Shown here one piece after another: positions 23,827 to 34,165 of a stretch of 64,000 bases of DNA. The stretch is taken from positions 723,255,931-723,319,930 of the forward strand of contig CM054057.1 of assembly GCA_028641055.1 (NCBI GenBank), written 5' to 3'. This stretch comes from Alopecurus myosuroides. Its lineage: Eukaryota; Streptophyta; Magnoliopsida; Poales; Poaceae. Each line of letters begins with the position of its first letter. The stretch's first letter is position 1. The notes under the pieces were generated by a model, which saw only the letters and a program-made list of their open reading frames with translations, made no database searches and was not told the DNA's origin. Both the position numbers and the translations under genes were made by a program.

Positions 23827-24640
23827 AATATATAAACATCACACACTCAGAAATGCATAATATATATATATATATATATAGGTAAATTAACAGATCCTCC
23901 ATGGTGCCCATGCTCCTGTACGAAAAACTATTCAATTTGTACAGGTGTACATTGTGTATATCTTGAATACCTATACCTTGGATTTGTATGACACATATAT
24001 ACACTTGGGTATACATACCTAAGGTATCTACATACCTTACATACCTAAAATACGTATACACAAGCGTATGCATACCTGTCAGGTATGTATATATATGTAT
24101 AAGTATATATATATATACTTTTTACGTATGTATACCCAACTATGTGCATACCTAGGGAAATATATACGTACTACATACCCAAGGTATACATACCCGAGGT
24201 ATTCATGATGTCTACATACCTAAAATGTACGGTATTTGATACCGGTGCCCATAGGTGCCCCATTTGGGCTATATATATATATATCAAGCCATAATATTAT
24301 ATTACGCATGTAAATATTTACATTCATGTTAATCCATAATAGAAAAATCGGCGTAAAAAATTAAAAATATGGTTTATAGCAACATAACAGTCATAAATAT
24401 AGCATAAATATGTCTATTTTTGTTATATTTTTGTGGCATCACGTAAATAATTTTTTTACAACATGGATATATTTTATTACGTTGTACTCGACGTAAGTAA
24501 TACGACAAAATTTACGTGATGTAAAAATCATGTACGGTTGCGGAGATAGAGGGTGCGGAGATAGATGACTGAATTTTTCTTCAAGAAACCCTCTGGATTC
24601 AGCTGCTGGAGGAACCTTTATATCCATGACTTTGTGAGCA
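23827..24640. other. AT-rich segment with TACATACC repeats, possible small TA-flanked element
   Basis: An (AT)n run at 23860-23880 and another at 24269-24285 flank about 390 bases containing many ACATACC and GGTATGTA words and two GGTGCCCAT words near the edges. A small DNA transposon inserted at TA is possible, but I could not pair terminal repeats. From 24290 to 24640 the sequence is plain AT-rich DNA leading into the gag fragment. Confidence 0.35.
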
Positions 24641-25441
24641 ACAACAAAGCTTCTTGATTATATGATGGTGAATTATTCTAAATGGTACACCGAGAGAGCT
24701 CTAACAAGTAAAAAGGTAAATTATGTTGAAAAAACCTTCTCTTTGAGTGATAGACTTGATGCTCTTATGTCTATGCTTGTGAATGGCCATGCTCCTATTG
24801 ATCCAAAACAATGTTGCTTTAGCCTGTTTGGTTGCTCAAGAAGATCATGTCGATGTGAATTTCATTAAAAATAATAATTTCAACAACAATGCTTATAGGA
24901 ATAATTTTGGTAGCAACAACTATACAACATATCGTCCTAATAATAATAATGGCTATGTCAATTCTTATGCTAATTCCTAAAATAACAATAAAAGTGTACC
25001 CTCTGATCTTGAAAACATGTTTACGAATTTTATTGAACACAAACTGTTTTTAATAAATCTGTTGAGGAAAAAGTTTGGCAAAATTGATGTTCTTGCTTCT
25101 AAAGTTGATAGCCTCGCTCTTGATGTTGATCTTCTTAAAATGAAGGTTATGCCTCATGATGTTAAAGTAACTAAAACTTTGAATGTCATTCAAATTCGAA
25201 TTTATGAAGCCTCTATTCCTAGAAAATTAGAAGATGGATAAGATTCCATCATTAAAATTAATGCGAATGATTTTGATTGTAATTTTCTATGTGATCTTGG
25301 TGCTAGTATCTCTGTTATGCCTAGCAAACTTTATGATATGCTTGATCTGCCACCATTTAAACACTATTATGTAGATATTTGTCTTGCTGATAATGTTAGA
25401 AAGAAACCTTTGGGGAGAGTTGATGATGTTCTTATTATGGT
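24640..25441 (+). pseudogene. Ty3/gypsy gag-protease fragment (Athila/Sabrina-like)
   Basis: Decayed capsid and protease sequence of a gypsy retrotransposon. Visible pieces in order: SLSDRLDALMSMLVNGHAP; after a frameshift near 24810, VALACLVAQEDHVDVNFI and an Asn-rich tract (24860-24980); then LASKVDSLALDVDLLKMKV. The last is FLCDLGASISVMPSKLYDM near 25290-25340, a protease active site with the D-L-G form seen in Athila-type elements instead of D-S/T-G. Stops at 24978-24980 and 25239-25241 interrupt it. The fragment ends abruptly at about 25441, where antisense CACTA sequence begins. The Sabrina-like label is from memory of similar Triticeae elements. Confidence 0.75.
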
Positions 25442-25447
25442 TCGTCG

Positions 25448-27480
25448 ACGAGGTAGTCATTAGGGTTCTCATCTTCAGCATCGTCGTCGTTATGTCGCAC
25501 AGACTTTGCAGGTGAGAAATCCTTATGTTGGCTTGGGTGCCCCGACCCCTGGACCGGTGTTGGAGTGTTGACAGGAGTGGTTTTCAAACGAATTAGTGAT
25601 TTTGGTCATGTCAATGGACAAACCAAGCACTGCTCCAGGTTAAACTCGCTGTCGGCTGCGGGGGGTTGGTTCGGAGGATCGAGAGCACCGCAACCAGGGA
25701 GCACCCGACTTAATGTCACCCTGAACACTTCGTCGGGCATACGCACACCGTGGGACACGCGGTTGAGAGGTGTGATGATCTTTCCTTTAGCCACATCCTT
25801 TAACACTCCATTCACACAGAGGAGCAATGTGCATCCCATCTCGTCGGCCTGCGAAACATCGCACGATCGTCCTTAGAGACCGAGGCCGTCATGAATCAAG
25901 TCATAATAAATAATTAAGTTGTGGATGCTGAATTACCGTGAGGGCATTGAGCTCAGACAAGGGCGATGGTCCGCTCAGGTTCATCGGAGGCGTTGCAGAG
26001 ACGTGGCGGGGCGGCGACGGATCTTCGAGACCTTGCGGCTCAGAGTTGGCGCCGCCTCGTTCTGCGCAATAGGCGCCACAATGGGGGCCTCGTTCTGCGC
26101 AGCAGGCGCAACGATGGGGGCTATATTGATCACGGGGGGAGGCCCTTGTCCGCCACCTTCCATACAAGGCACTAAGGACTGAGCGACGGACTCGCAGATG
26201 CTAGGTAGGAGCGCGTTGACCCTCTCATTCACAAGTTCGTCGATTGTCTTCTGCGGCACCTTGTTTCGCATCTTTCTCTTCTCCTTAGTGTCCGGGTAGT
26301 AGTACACATGCCGATGAACCTTTCCGAGGCCATGCACATGGCCACGATGCGGCTTCTTGTCTATGGCCACTCGCTTCGCCGCGTTAAGCGCCCTAATAAA
26401 AGGGGTGTCATACGGGTCCTTTTTCATTGTCGCCGAGGACCCCGCGTCAGATTGAGATAGACGTTCTTTTTCTTTTTCCTCAAGATATTTCTTCTCGAGC
26501 TCTTTGACCTTCTCGTTCAACATAAGATCGCCGGGATTTTGCGGATCTTCCCTATAATGGGCCCTGACAAAATTTCTCACCTGCGGGTCGGCGATCTTGT
26601 CATACGGGTTCGGCCCTTTTCTTTCTGCATCCTGCTTAGCCCAAACATTCTGCTTCCCAAGGTAACCCCGGCTTAAGAGATTGTGCAGACCAATGTTATT
26701 GTCTCGGAAATCTTCTCTCCATGTACTCAGCTTCTGCCTTTCCGGTTTGAGTTCGTCGAGCTTGAATGTGGCCAAGTCTTCCTTAGAAATGGAGGGCCAC
26801 ATTTTATGGATCTCATCGAAACCCTTACCCGCCGCAATCATCTGCCGCAAACTAGATCTCCAAGTCGTAAACGCCTTAGTGAACTTTCCGAGTGCTAACG
26901 AGTTAACCAGATTGCGCTTCAGGTCCTCGTTGTCGTAAGGATCCGTGAACTTGTACCGTGTGTGCAGCTTCTCAATCAGCAGGGCGGTCATAGCCTTGTT
27001 TTCTTTATCTCTAAGCTGGCCCGTATTAACGTTGCCAAAGTCTCGAGCAATGCTGCCTATCTGGTTTCCATACCCCATAGCGTACGTCTTCAGCTCGACA
27101 GGAGCACCGCTTTTGGGGTCCACTACCGTGAACTCTTGCCGGACGGTGGCGAGCATTTTGTGTCGTCCTTCTTTGCGCTTACGCGATGCCTCTCTAACGG
27201 ATGTGGCATCCCCGGTGCCACTACCGGTTTGACCTTCTCCGACCGATGTATCGGTGCGTGGCGCCTCCTGACGAATGGTTTCCTCCATATCGTCGTCTGC
27301 ATCGCCCTGCGTCTTCGGTGAAATACAAGTAATACGGGTGATTATAAGTAGTAACTGTAATCTGCAATAAAAATAGAAGTAAGCAGACATGTGGCAGAAA
27401 TTATTGTAAACGGTGTTTCAGTGCTTAGAAACAAGGCCTCCTAGTGGACACTCTCAACAATAATAACGTAATTGAACGCA
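25448..27480 (-). pseudogene. Antisense fragment of CACTA second gene (coiled-coil protein)
   Basis: On the minus strand one exon runs from about 27390 to 25940, and the next begins at 25848 after a clear acceptor. The first exon encodes a basic, charged protein (VRQEFTVVDPKSGAPVELK, NKAMTALLIEKLHTRYKF, FVRAHYREDPQNPGDL) with a Glu/Lys coiled coil (KVKELEKKYLEEKEKERL) and an AAQNEAPIVAP repeat. Near 26060 the frame shifts before LSELNALT, where the exon ends at a GTAATT donor. The second exon holds LKDVAKGKI and matches the start of the plus-strand gene at 21601, so both belong to related CACTA families. Little else is broken, so decay is recent or mild. The upstream TNP2 part and both termini are missing. 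Confidence 0.7.
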
Positions 27481-28455
27481 CAAATATCATCGCTTCACTA
27501 TGCTACTCTGAACCACTCGCCGGTTGGATAACAAACACCAATCATTGTGTAGGGATACAAAAAGCACTCCTTAGAGTTTGCATTTCCCCATCTAGGTAAC
27601 CCCCACGCTATCACCACGAGACCTAGATGGTTGCAAACAAACACCACAATTTCATAGGGTGATCCAACACAAAATATAAATATCATGCTAAACCACCCGG
27701 TGCACACACTGTCACCTTTGCACCGTGATCAAAGTGTTTATGGAGATCTCATAACAAAACCATTTGAGTAGCATAACAGATGAAGAGTAACATCTACTTA
27801 TTCAGCTAGATTACAAAGCTCGTGATCACATAAAGATCACACCATGGGAGAGAGAAATGAAACACATAGCTACCGGTAGAGCCCTCATCCCCGGGGAGAA
27901 CTACTCTCTCCTCATCATAGGAGACAACAACGGCGATCAAGATGGAATTGGAGTCAATGGAGATGGCTCCGAGGGCAGTTCCCCGTCCCGACAGGGTGCC
28001 GGAACAGAGATTTCTATCCCCGGAAACTTGTCGGCGGCGGTGGCGGCGGAGCTACGGAACTTTTCGTGGAAGGAGTCCGGTTATTTCAGGTTTTATGCCT
28101 CGGAGGGATGTTATAGGTGAAAGGGCGATGGAGGTGGGCGCCCGAGGGGGACCCGCGACCACCTATGGTGTGGCTCCTCCTCTGACCCCCTACGGGTCTC
28201 CTTTGGACTCTGTTGACGTGCCGAGAATTCTAAGGATCTCGGGTTTTTTTTCGTCCAATTCCGAGAATATTTTTAGAACAACTTTTCTGAAACCAAAAAC
28301 AACATAAAACATAAACCGACTTTGTGACATCTTGTCAATAGGTTACTCGATGAAAACGTCCGGAAAACAAAGTAAAACAGGTGAAAACATAAAAGGTATT
28401 GGATGGAAAACAAGCATGGGGCATAAAAATTTAAAGATACGTTTGAGATGTATCA
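27481..28455 (+). mobile_element. LTR-like segment (Athila/Sabrina-type), right end TATCA
   Basis: This segment resembles a widespread Triticeae gypsy LTR. It has CTAGATTACAAAGCTCGTGA and GGTCTCCTTTGGACTC-like words and a TTCTAAGGATCTCGGGTTTT stretch near 28225, and ends ACGTTTGAGATGTATCA at 28455 (LTRs end in CA). Lying downstream of the gag fragment in the same orientation, it may be the 3' LTR of that element after loss of pol and entry of the CACTA fragment. The left edge is uncertain. Confidence 0.5.
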
Positions 28456-29635
28456 GGTGTGTGCAGCTTTGTTTCATATTAGTATAGGCTAGAAAGCATT
28501 TGTAAGTTGTGGTGACTTGAACCCATTGTGATCAGAGATGTAGAATAGTAGTAGGGTTGCATGGCTCATGGGATTTTGGGAATCTAGTTCTTATAAATTT
28601 TGTCTTAATCTTCCTTCCTTCCATATTACTAATGGTGTATCATGGTGTTTGGTGTTTATTAGGAAATACGGGTAAAGGGCACAAACCTCGTGGGGGTTTA
28701 AAACTAACATCTTAGCCGTGTTACATTGGTTAGGAACAAATCAACAACTAGATGGGAAACTATGACATATCACGTTCATCTTGATTTCTTAATTATTAAA
28801 ATTTGACTATGGGTTTCTCGAGAAGTGCTTGATGGTGTTTCAGTGTGCTAATCCAAAGGGTAGGAGCACTTTGCTGTCTACCAAAGTGTCGAATTATGTG
28901 CAAATCTACACTCTATTAAAAGATAAGAAAAATGCCTTTATGCAAATTAGCCTTGAAACTGCACCAGCCAAATATGCATGTAGATTTGTAACTTGCCATT
29001 ATTATACCACGATAGTTTCACTTTCCAACATTGTTCATAATGTTCTGACTATTCCAACGTACAGGTTGTTCGGATTAAGAGTGATCGACATAGGTCTTGT
29101 GACTCCACTCAACATGTTTGTTCGCATGTGGCACAAATTGAAGATTGGAGCCCTACTACTTGTTATATGGTACATGTATATTTGTGCTAGCTTCCGCTAT
29201 GCAATTTGTAAAGAATTTTGTACTCTGGATTATTCGCTAGATATGAGATACATTTGCTTCCGTGGATATCTATCTAGTTGTGTGTGCTGGTGAACGGTCC
29301 GGGGCCAGTACTACATGCAACAGTATAGCCTATGTTGGGCTATACTACTATAGTTATCCCTGTTTTCATTTTTTCCACTTTGGTTGGCACTGTTTTTACA
29401 TGTTTTCACCATGCTTCATCATTTTTTAAAACTTATTTCCCGCATGTTTTCACCATGTTTTCATATGTTACACTATGTTTTCAATTCTCCTTTTCACTAT
29501 AGCATGTCATAGCACCTCTGTAAAAATAGTTTTGCATATGTTTTCCATCATTCCACAAAGGTTTTGTAACATAGTTATATAAAAGATTTAATACATGATT
29601 ACCCATCACCATCTAGTGTTGGGGTATAAAACAGT
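28456..29635. other. AT-rich DNA without recognised content
   Basis: A 154-codon open frame occurs at 28829-29293 (+), hydrophobic and Cys-rich toward its end. It has no signal, domain or promoter that I can recognise, and I treat it as chance. The remainder repeats TTTTCACCATG and TGTTTTCA words around 29390-29490. Confidence 0.4.
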
Positions 29636-30190
29636 ATGCTTGACTTAAACCAACAAATGATCAACTAGCTAGAGTGTAAAAAACTATGACTAACAATTAC
29701 CAAAAGTAACAGCAACACTTTTAATAGCACCCTAACAAGTAAACATGCTCTCAAAAAGTAAAACAAGGGCTAAAGAAATCCAAACATCACATAACTATTT
29801 TCCTAACATGATACTGCATCCAAAACACTCAATAACAGTAGAGTAACAACCTACACATGCAAGGAATCAAATTTATAAATGGAAAATATAAGGGAACTAT
29901 TTTCTACCACATTACAAATAATAGGTAGAAAAGCACTAATTCTGGTAATGCCAAAGGCAATTTAAAATTCAACACCATGCTTGACTTAAACCAACAAGTG
30001 ATCAACTATCTAGAGGGTAAAAGATCTATCACTAACCAGCACCAAAATTAACAACAAAAATTCTAATAGCACCCTAACAAACAAACATGCTCTTAACAAG
30101 GAAAACAAGGGCTAAAGAAATTCATACATCACATAACTATTTTTCCTAACATGCTACTACATCCAAAACAATCAATAACAGTAGAGTAAT
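29636..30190. repeat. Duplicated ~210-bp block at 342-bp offset
   Basis: The block 29636-29845 recurs at 29977-30190. Both begin ATGCTTGACTTAAACCAACAA and end AATAACAGTAGAGTAA, with many substitutions between. The offset is 341 at the start and 343 at the end, so this is an old tandem duplication of about 342 bases. Confidence 0.85.
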
Positions 30191-30229
30191 ACATGCTAGG
30201 TACGTGCCATATAATGTGCAACACAGTGT

Positions 30230-31091
30230 GAATCACACGGAACGGCCCCTGCCAGTTCCCTCGCGTCGCCCCCATCCCCCCCGGTGCCAGGGCGGAAGCT
30301 CCTCCCTCCTAGCACTCCCATCAGGCGCCCCCCCTCCGCCGCTGCCGTCGCCGGCCTCGTCCGCGGCGGCGGCGACACCCTCCGCTATCAAAAGGTGGTT
30401 GGGGGCGGTTGTTTTTTCGCGCATGGTGGAGGACCGGCCTAGGGGGGAGGGCAGCGGCGGTCAGGGAAGTGGTCGCCAAGCCGGCGGGCTCGGGCAGAGG
30501 CGGCGACCGGCATGGTGCTGGTAGAAGGCGCGGGGCCGGGCGCCATGGCCGGCGTGGCGCTGCTACATGGTGCGCTAGATGGGCTTTGGCGGGCCCGATC
30601 TCGACTCGTCAGGCCAGGTCAGCCGACGGAGGCTGGCTGCAGCGGGGCTACCCCTGGCGCTGCTTCTGGGAGCGTGGTCCGGTGCCATGCGCGGCTGCGC
30701 CGACATGGAGGAGGTGTGGGCGGTGGTGGTGCGGTGATATGTCCTGTTTCATGGTGGAGCTCGGCCGTGGAGGTGGTTGCCGGTGTTCGGGCGTGTGATG
30801 CCGGCGGTCGCGCGGCGGTGGTGGTCTGGTGGCAGAGCTCGGGAAAAATTCCGCTCTCGCCATGGTTAGAGGTGGCATAGGGGGCGCTCTTGGTGTCGCG
30901 ATACCTTCTTGGATGCGCTGCCGTGAAGATTCTGCCACCTGCCTAGCGAAGAGGAAGCCGGGACGGCGGCCCCGGAGCTGTTACTAGGTTGCAGTCGGCT
31001 ATTGCCGTGGCATGAGGTGCCGCGGTGGGCTGCGGCTGGTGGGCTAGACGGTCCGCGTGTGGCGGTTTGCCGGGTTCACGGGCTCATCGCC
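30230..31091 (+). mobile_element. GC-rich retroposon-like segment
   Basis: Very GC-rich CCGCCGCTGCCGTCGCCGG-type sequence, then GGCGCGGGG and GGCGGTGG words. It resembles the 5' parts of abundant grass retroposons. Several overlapping open frames on both strands have GC-driven Arg/Ala/Gly composition and no domain. It is cut at 31092 by a CACTA end. A related tail lies at 33460-34170, so the CACTA fragment may have split one retroposon. Confidence 0.4.
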
Positions 31092-31643
31092 CACTACTAA
31101 AGAAAAGGTCATGCGTGACGCACCAAATAGGCTTATCCGTGATGCACCATGGTGCGCCACCGCTCTCACGCCGCGCCTATTGATTTAGCCGTGACGCACC
31201 TTCTCAGTGCGCCACGCCTATATGTACTTGTGGCGCACGGCCACGGTGCGCCATGGCTATGGGTGGTGCGCCACGCCGAAGTTAGTTAGGTGTGTCACGC
31301 CTATGCTAATTGGTGCGCCACCACTATATTTTGCCTCCACGGCTAAGTTTCCTGGTGCGCCACGGCTATATTATCATGTATTTTTTTTAATACACAGTAT
31401 CGTATTTATACATGTATATATAGCTCAAATACATAAGAGTATAAGCAGACAAAGTTGATCAAAACAGTTATGTGACAAACAAATAATATATCATAGTCGA
31501 TCATACTGCTTAGAATTCTGAATAGCTACATCAAACAGTTGATTATCACTACAAAGTGTTCATCAGAGCCAAATAGATACATCAGACAGTTAATCATCGA
31601 GACCGATTACATCGATCGATGCTTCATCATCATTACAAGTGAC

Positions 31644-31904
31644 CTATCTAGTCGCAAGCATGGGGAACGAGGCGACGGCGACAGCAGCGGCGGCGAGGGT
31701 CTTCATCCCCTTGTTGTTGTTGTTCTTCTTCTTCTTCTTCTTCTGTTCCTCGAGATGGATGAACCACCTAGGTTCCGCCGCCACTCTAGTGTTGTAGGAT
31801 TTGTAGGCATTGCCCCTGAACTTGTTCACTTGCTCGAAGCAGTATTCCCAGTGGTCGTAGACTCTTGGAACCCTTCCTCTAAACACCATGTAGCACCTCG
31901 ATAT
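31644..31904 (-). pseudogene. Exon for an RNase H1 N-terminal-type (Cauli_VI-like) domain
   Basis: On the minus strand an acceptor (TTGTCATTACAG, ending at 31905) opens an exon of 86 codons with a stop at 31644. Residues RCYMVFRGRVPRVYDHWEYC and QVNKFRGNAYKSYNTR fit the small nucleic-acid-binding domain at the N-terminus of RNase H1, also known as the Cauli_VI fold, which binds RNA/DNA hybrids or double-stranded RNA. A run of Lys then Asn codons (31720-31740, GAA/TTC repeats) follows, then an Ala-rich tail. Upstream exons were not recognised, so I call it partial. Such domains are found in some grass CACTA-encoded proteins; the job there is not known. Confidence 0.7.
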
Positions 31905-32039
31905 CTGTAATGACAAGAAAGAAAACCACAAACAGTAGTTTTAAACATGTCTACAATAATCAGTAAATGGAGAAATATGACAGAAATAAGATGGAAGTTA
32001 AACACAAAGGAACACATTACTTCCGGCATTCTCCGAAAT

Positions 32040-32790
32040 CAAGTTGGCCCTTCATATCTTGTGCTTTTTACGAGGTAGTATACGTGATGGCGATGCAGGG
32101 AAGGATGAAGACAAGCGTTTCTGAACTTCGTTGAAACTAAACAAAATCACATACGTAAGTGTTTGTGAGATCCAAAGAAAGTTGGACCATTTCGTGCACA
32201 TACATAATAGGGATATTCTGCATAGCCCCGTCCGGGGCTATGAAAAATATCACCATTACGTATATGTACCAAACGGTGCAATTTAGTTCTGATCTCACTA
32301 ACAATAATATTACATATGCGACGTTCCTTAGTTCCAACCGAAACCCTCATCTTCATTCTTAGCCCGGATCACCACCACATGCAGTACCTCTTAAATGGCA
32401 CAAGATGGTCATCGGGTCTTGATGTGAAGTTGGACCTTCACATTTTTTGCTAGTTACGAGGTAGTATACGTGATGGCGATGCGGGGGAAGGAAGGGATTC
32501 TGGACATCTTTGAAATTAAACAAAATCATATATGTAATATAGTGAGATCCGGAAGAAATTGGACCCTTTTGTGCACATCCATAACGGCGACATTCTTCAT
32601 AACCCTGGAAGGGATTTCTGAGGAATGTCACCATTACGAATGTGCACAAAAGGGTTCAACTTCCTCCGGATCTCACCAACCATATTACATATGTGACGTT
32701 ATTTAGTTCCAAAGAAATCCAGAAACCCGCGCATTTGTTATTTTTCCCGGATCACCACCGCCTGTAGTACCTCTTAATAGGAACAAGATG
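32040..32790. repeat. ~385-bp tandem duplication, each copy holding a long foldback
   Basis: Copy 1 is about 32040-32405, copy 2 about 32427-32790; the landmarks CGAGGTAGTATACGTGATGG (32071 and 32457) and AGTACCTCTTAA (32383 and 32766) give offsets of 383-387. Copy 1 contains an imperfect hairpin at about 32136-32336 centred near 32236 (GCCCCGTCCGGGGC at its tip). Copy 2 has one at about 32511-32710 centred near 32612 with arms around CCCTTTTGTGCAC. Arms are about 95-100 bases with mismatches. Confidence 0.8.
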
Positions 32791-33120
32791 GTCATCGGTC
32801 TCTGTGCCTCATATTTAGGGTGGACACATACAAGCAACCTTGGTGGACCCTGAGCGCCAAGTGGGATGCACAAGATCATAATTTTGTGAAAATCACAAGA
32901 CGCACCAGACCCCCAAGGCCATCTTAGTATGAACCAACTCTTTTAATCATCGACATTTATTCAAAAGATCGAACGAACATCACAAGTAGGACCGCAATAA
33001 GAAAAAGTAAGATAATCAAGGATTGACATAATTGAGCATCGGTTACACGATGGACAATTCATAACCCTAACGGTTGAGTTCAACTAATTTCGAAAAATGT
33101 AGCAAGCCTTACAATAGTTC

Positions 33121-33460
33121 TCACTCCTTCTGACTCATCCGTCTAGTGATTACAATGGGACAGCCCTTCGGAGTGATGAAGGGCCTGTCGTCACATGCAG
33201 TTGCTAGGTAGGTATCTATGTCGCGGTTCGGCATGGAGAACCGGCAGTGAAATGTCCCACTCTTGTTGACCACTTCATGAACGATTTTCGTGGCAAAGCA
33301 CTTCTGGATATCATATATCTCTTCTCTAACCTTGTCATCGCCGACCATCGACAAGCGGGAGGCCCATTCTTGCACTTGACTAGGCAGGGTAAGGTACTGC
33401 TGATCCCGTACGTACGCCCGCATGTGATGGATGACATAGTAGGCGTCGGGCGAAAGCCCT
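33121..33460 (-). pseudogene. C-terminal end of Ulp1-like CACTA protein
   Basis: On the minus strand, about 33450 to 33121 encodes SPDAYYVIHHMRAYVRDQQY, then KVREEIYDIQKCFATKIVHE and FITPKGCPIVI, ending at a stop. It matches the end of the protein at 22954-23518 (HMREFLKD, EFRHIQRQIATIIHHDV, QPFNSLDGYHPF). The motif that should hold the catalytic Cys-Gly reads Asp-Ala. The N-terminal part of the frame above 33460 is unrelated GC-rich sequence, so the gene is truncated at that junction. Confidence 0.7.
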
Positions 33461-34165
33461 GCCTTGGTGTTGGTCGGGGCCGACGACGGCGACGCCTCCG
33501 GGCGCGGCGCCCTTCTTGAAGGCGTCGTCGGGGAGTGTTCTCGCTTCTCCACGCCGGGTTCTCCGTGGGAAACCCTAGATCCCTCGCGGGATTGGGCTAG
33601 GGCGGCGCTCCTGCATCACTTTGCCTCTTGGGTCCTCTCCTTGGATGCTCCACCGGCCAGAGGGAGCTGAGGAGTGTTGGTGGTAGACGGCAACGATTCT
33701 TCGTCATCGGCTAGGTGGTGAGCGTCCCTGGGTCCGGCGTGGACGTTGGTGCGGCGGCTCCGGATCTGCGGCTTGCGTTGAGTTTGCCTCCACCGTGTGT
33801 ACTGTCGGCTAGGGTTGCTAGGGCAGCATGCTCGTCGGCTCGTTTCGTGGCGTGGCCTTGGGTCCGGTGTGGATGCCGGAGCAGCGGCTCCGAATTTCTC
33901 CTTGCGTTTGGGTTGCCTCCTCCGTGTTTAGTGTCGGCTAGTTTGGGGCGTGGCATTGGGGCCTGCGTGGATGCCGGAGCGGCGGCTCAGGGGCCTTTGC
34001 GTGAGCTTGCCTCCGCCGTGTTGAGTGTCGACTACGGTTGCTAGGGCAACATGGTGGTCGACTCGAGTTGTATTTTTTTCCCTTTTAGGCCTCGTTCTTC
34101 GTGTTTGCTTCTTCTATATCAATACAAAAGGCAAAATCTTTGCCTCGTTTTAGAAAAACCACGTC
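33460..34165 (+). mobile_element. Retroposon-like segment with A-rich 3' tail
   Basis: GC-rich sequence with GAAACCCTAGATCCCTCGCG and a thrice repeated unit of about 125-130 bases (GTGCGGCGGCTCCGGAT, GAGCAGCGGCTCCGAAT, GAGCGGCGGCTCAGGGG near 33751, 33881 and 33978). It ends ATATCAATACAAAAGGCAAA and TTTGCCTCGTTTTAGAAAAA. The last part closely matches the tail at 36140-36235. I read both as 3' ends of one non-LTR retroposon family. Confidence 0.5.

Larger units (their letters stand above)
31092..33460. mobile_element. CACTA fragment with left terminus at 31092
   Basis: CACTACTAAAGAAAAGG at 31092 is a CACTA start. The next 280 bases repeat GTGCGCCAC and GTGACGCACC words in both orientations (subterminal repeats). 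Inside are minus-strand coding pieces (31644-31904 and 33121-33450) and a foldback tandem duplication (32040-32790). No matching right end is seen, and the element breaks off near 33460 within its protease-like gene. Confidence 0.7.

Noticed and set aside
28829..29293. 154-codon plus-strand frame
   Set aside because: AT-rich region, no recognised motif, no convincing promoter; likely chance.
30204..30938. Several 96-129-codon frames in GC-rich DNA
   Set aside because: High GC suppresses stops in all frames; Arg/Ala/Gly composition without domain.
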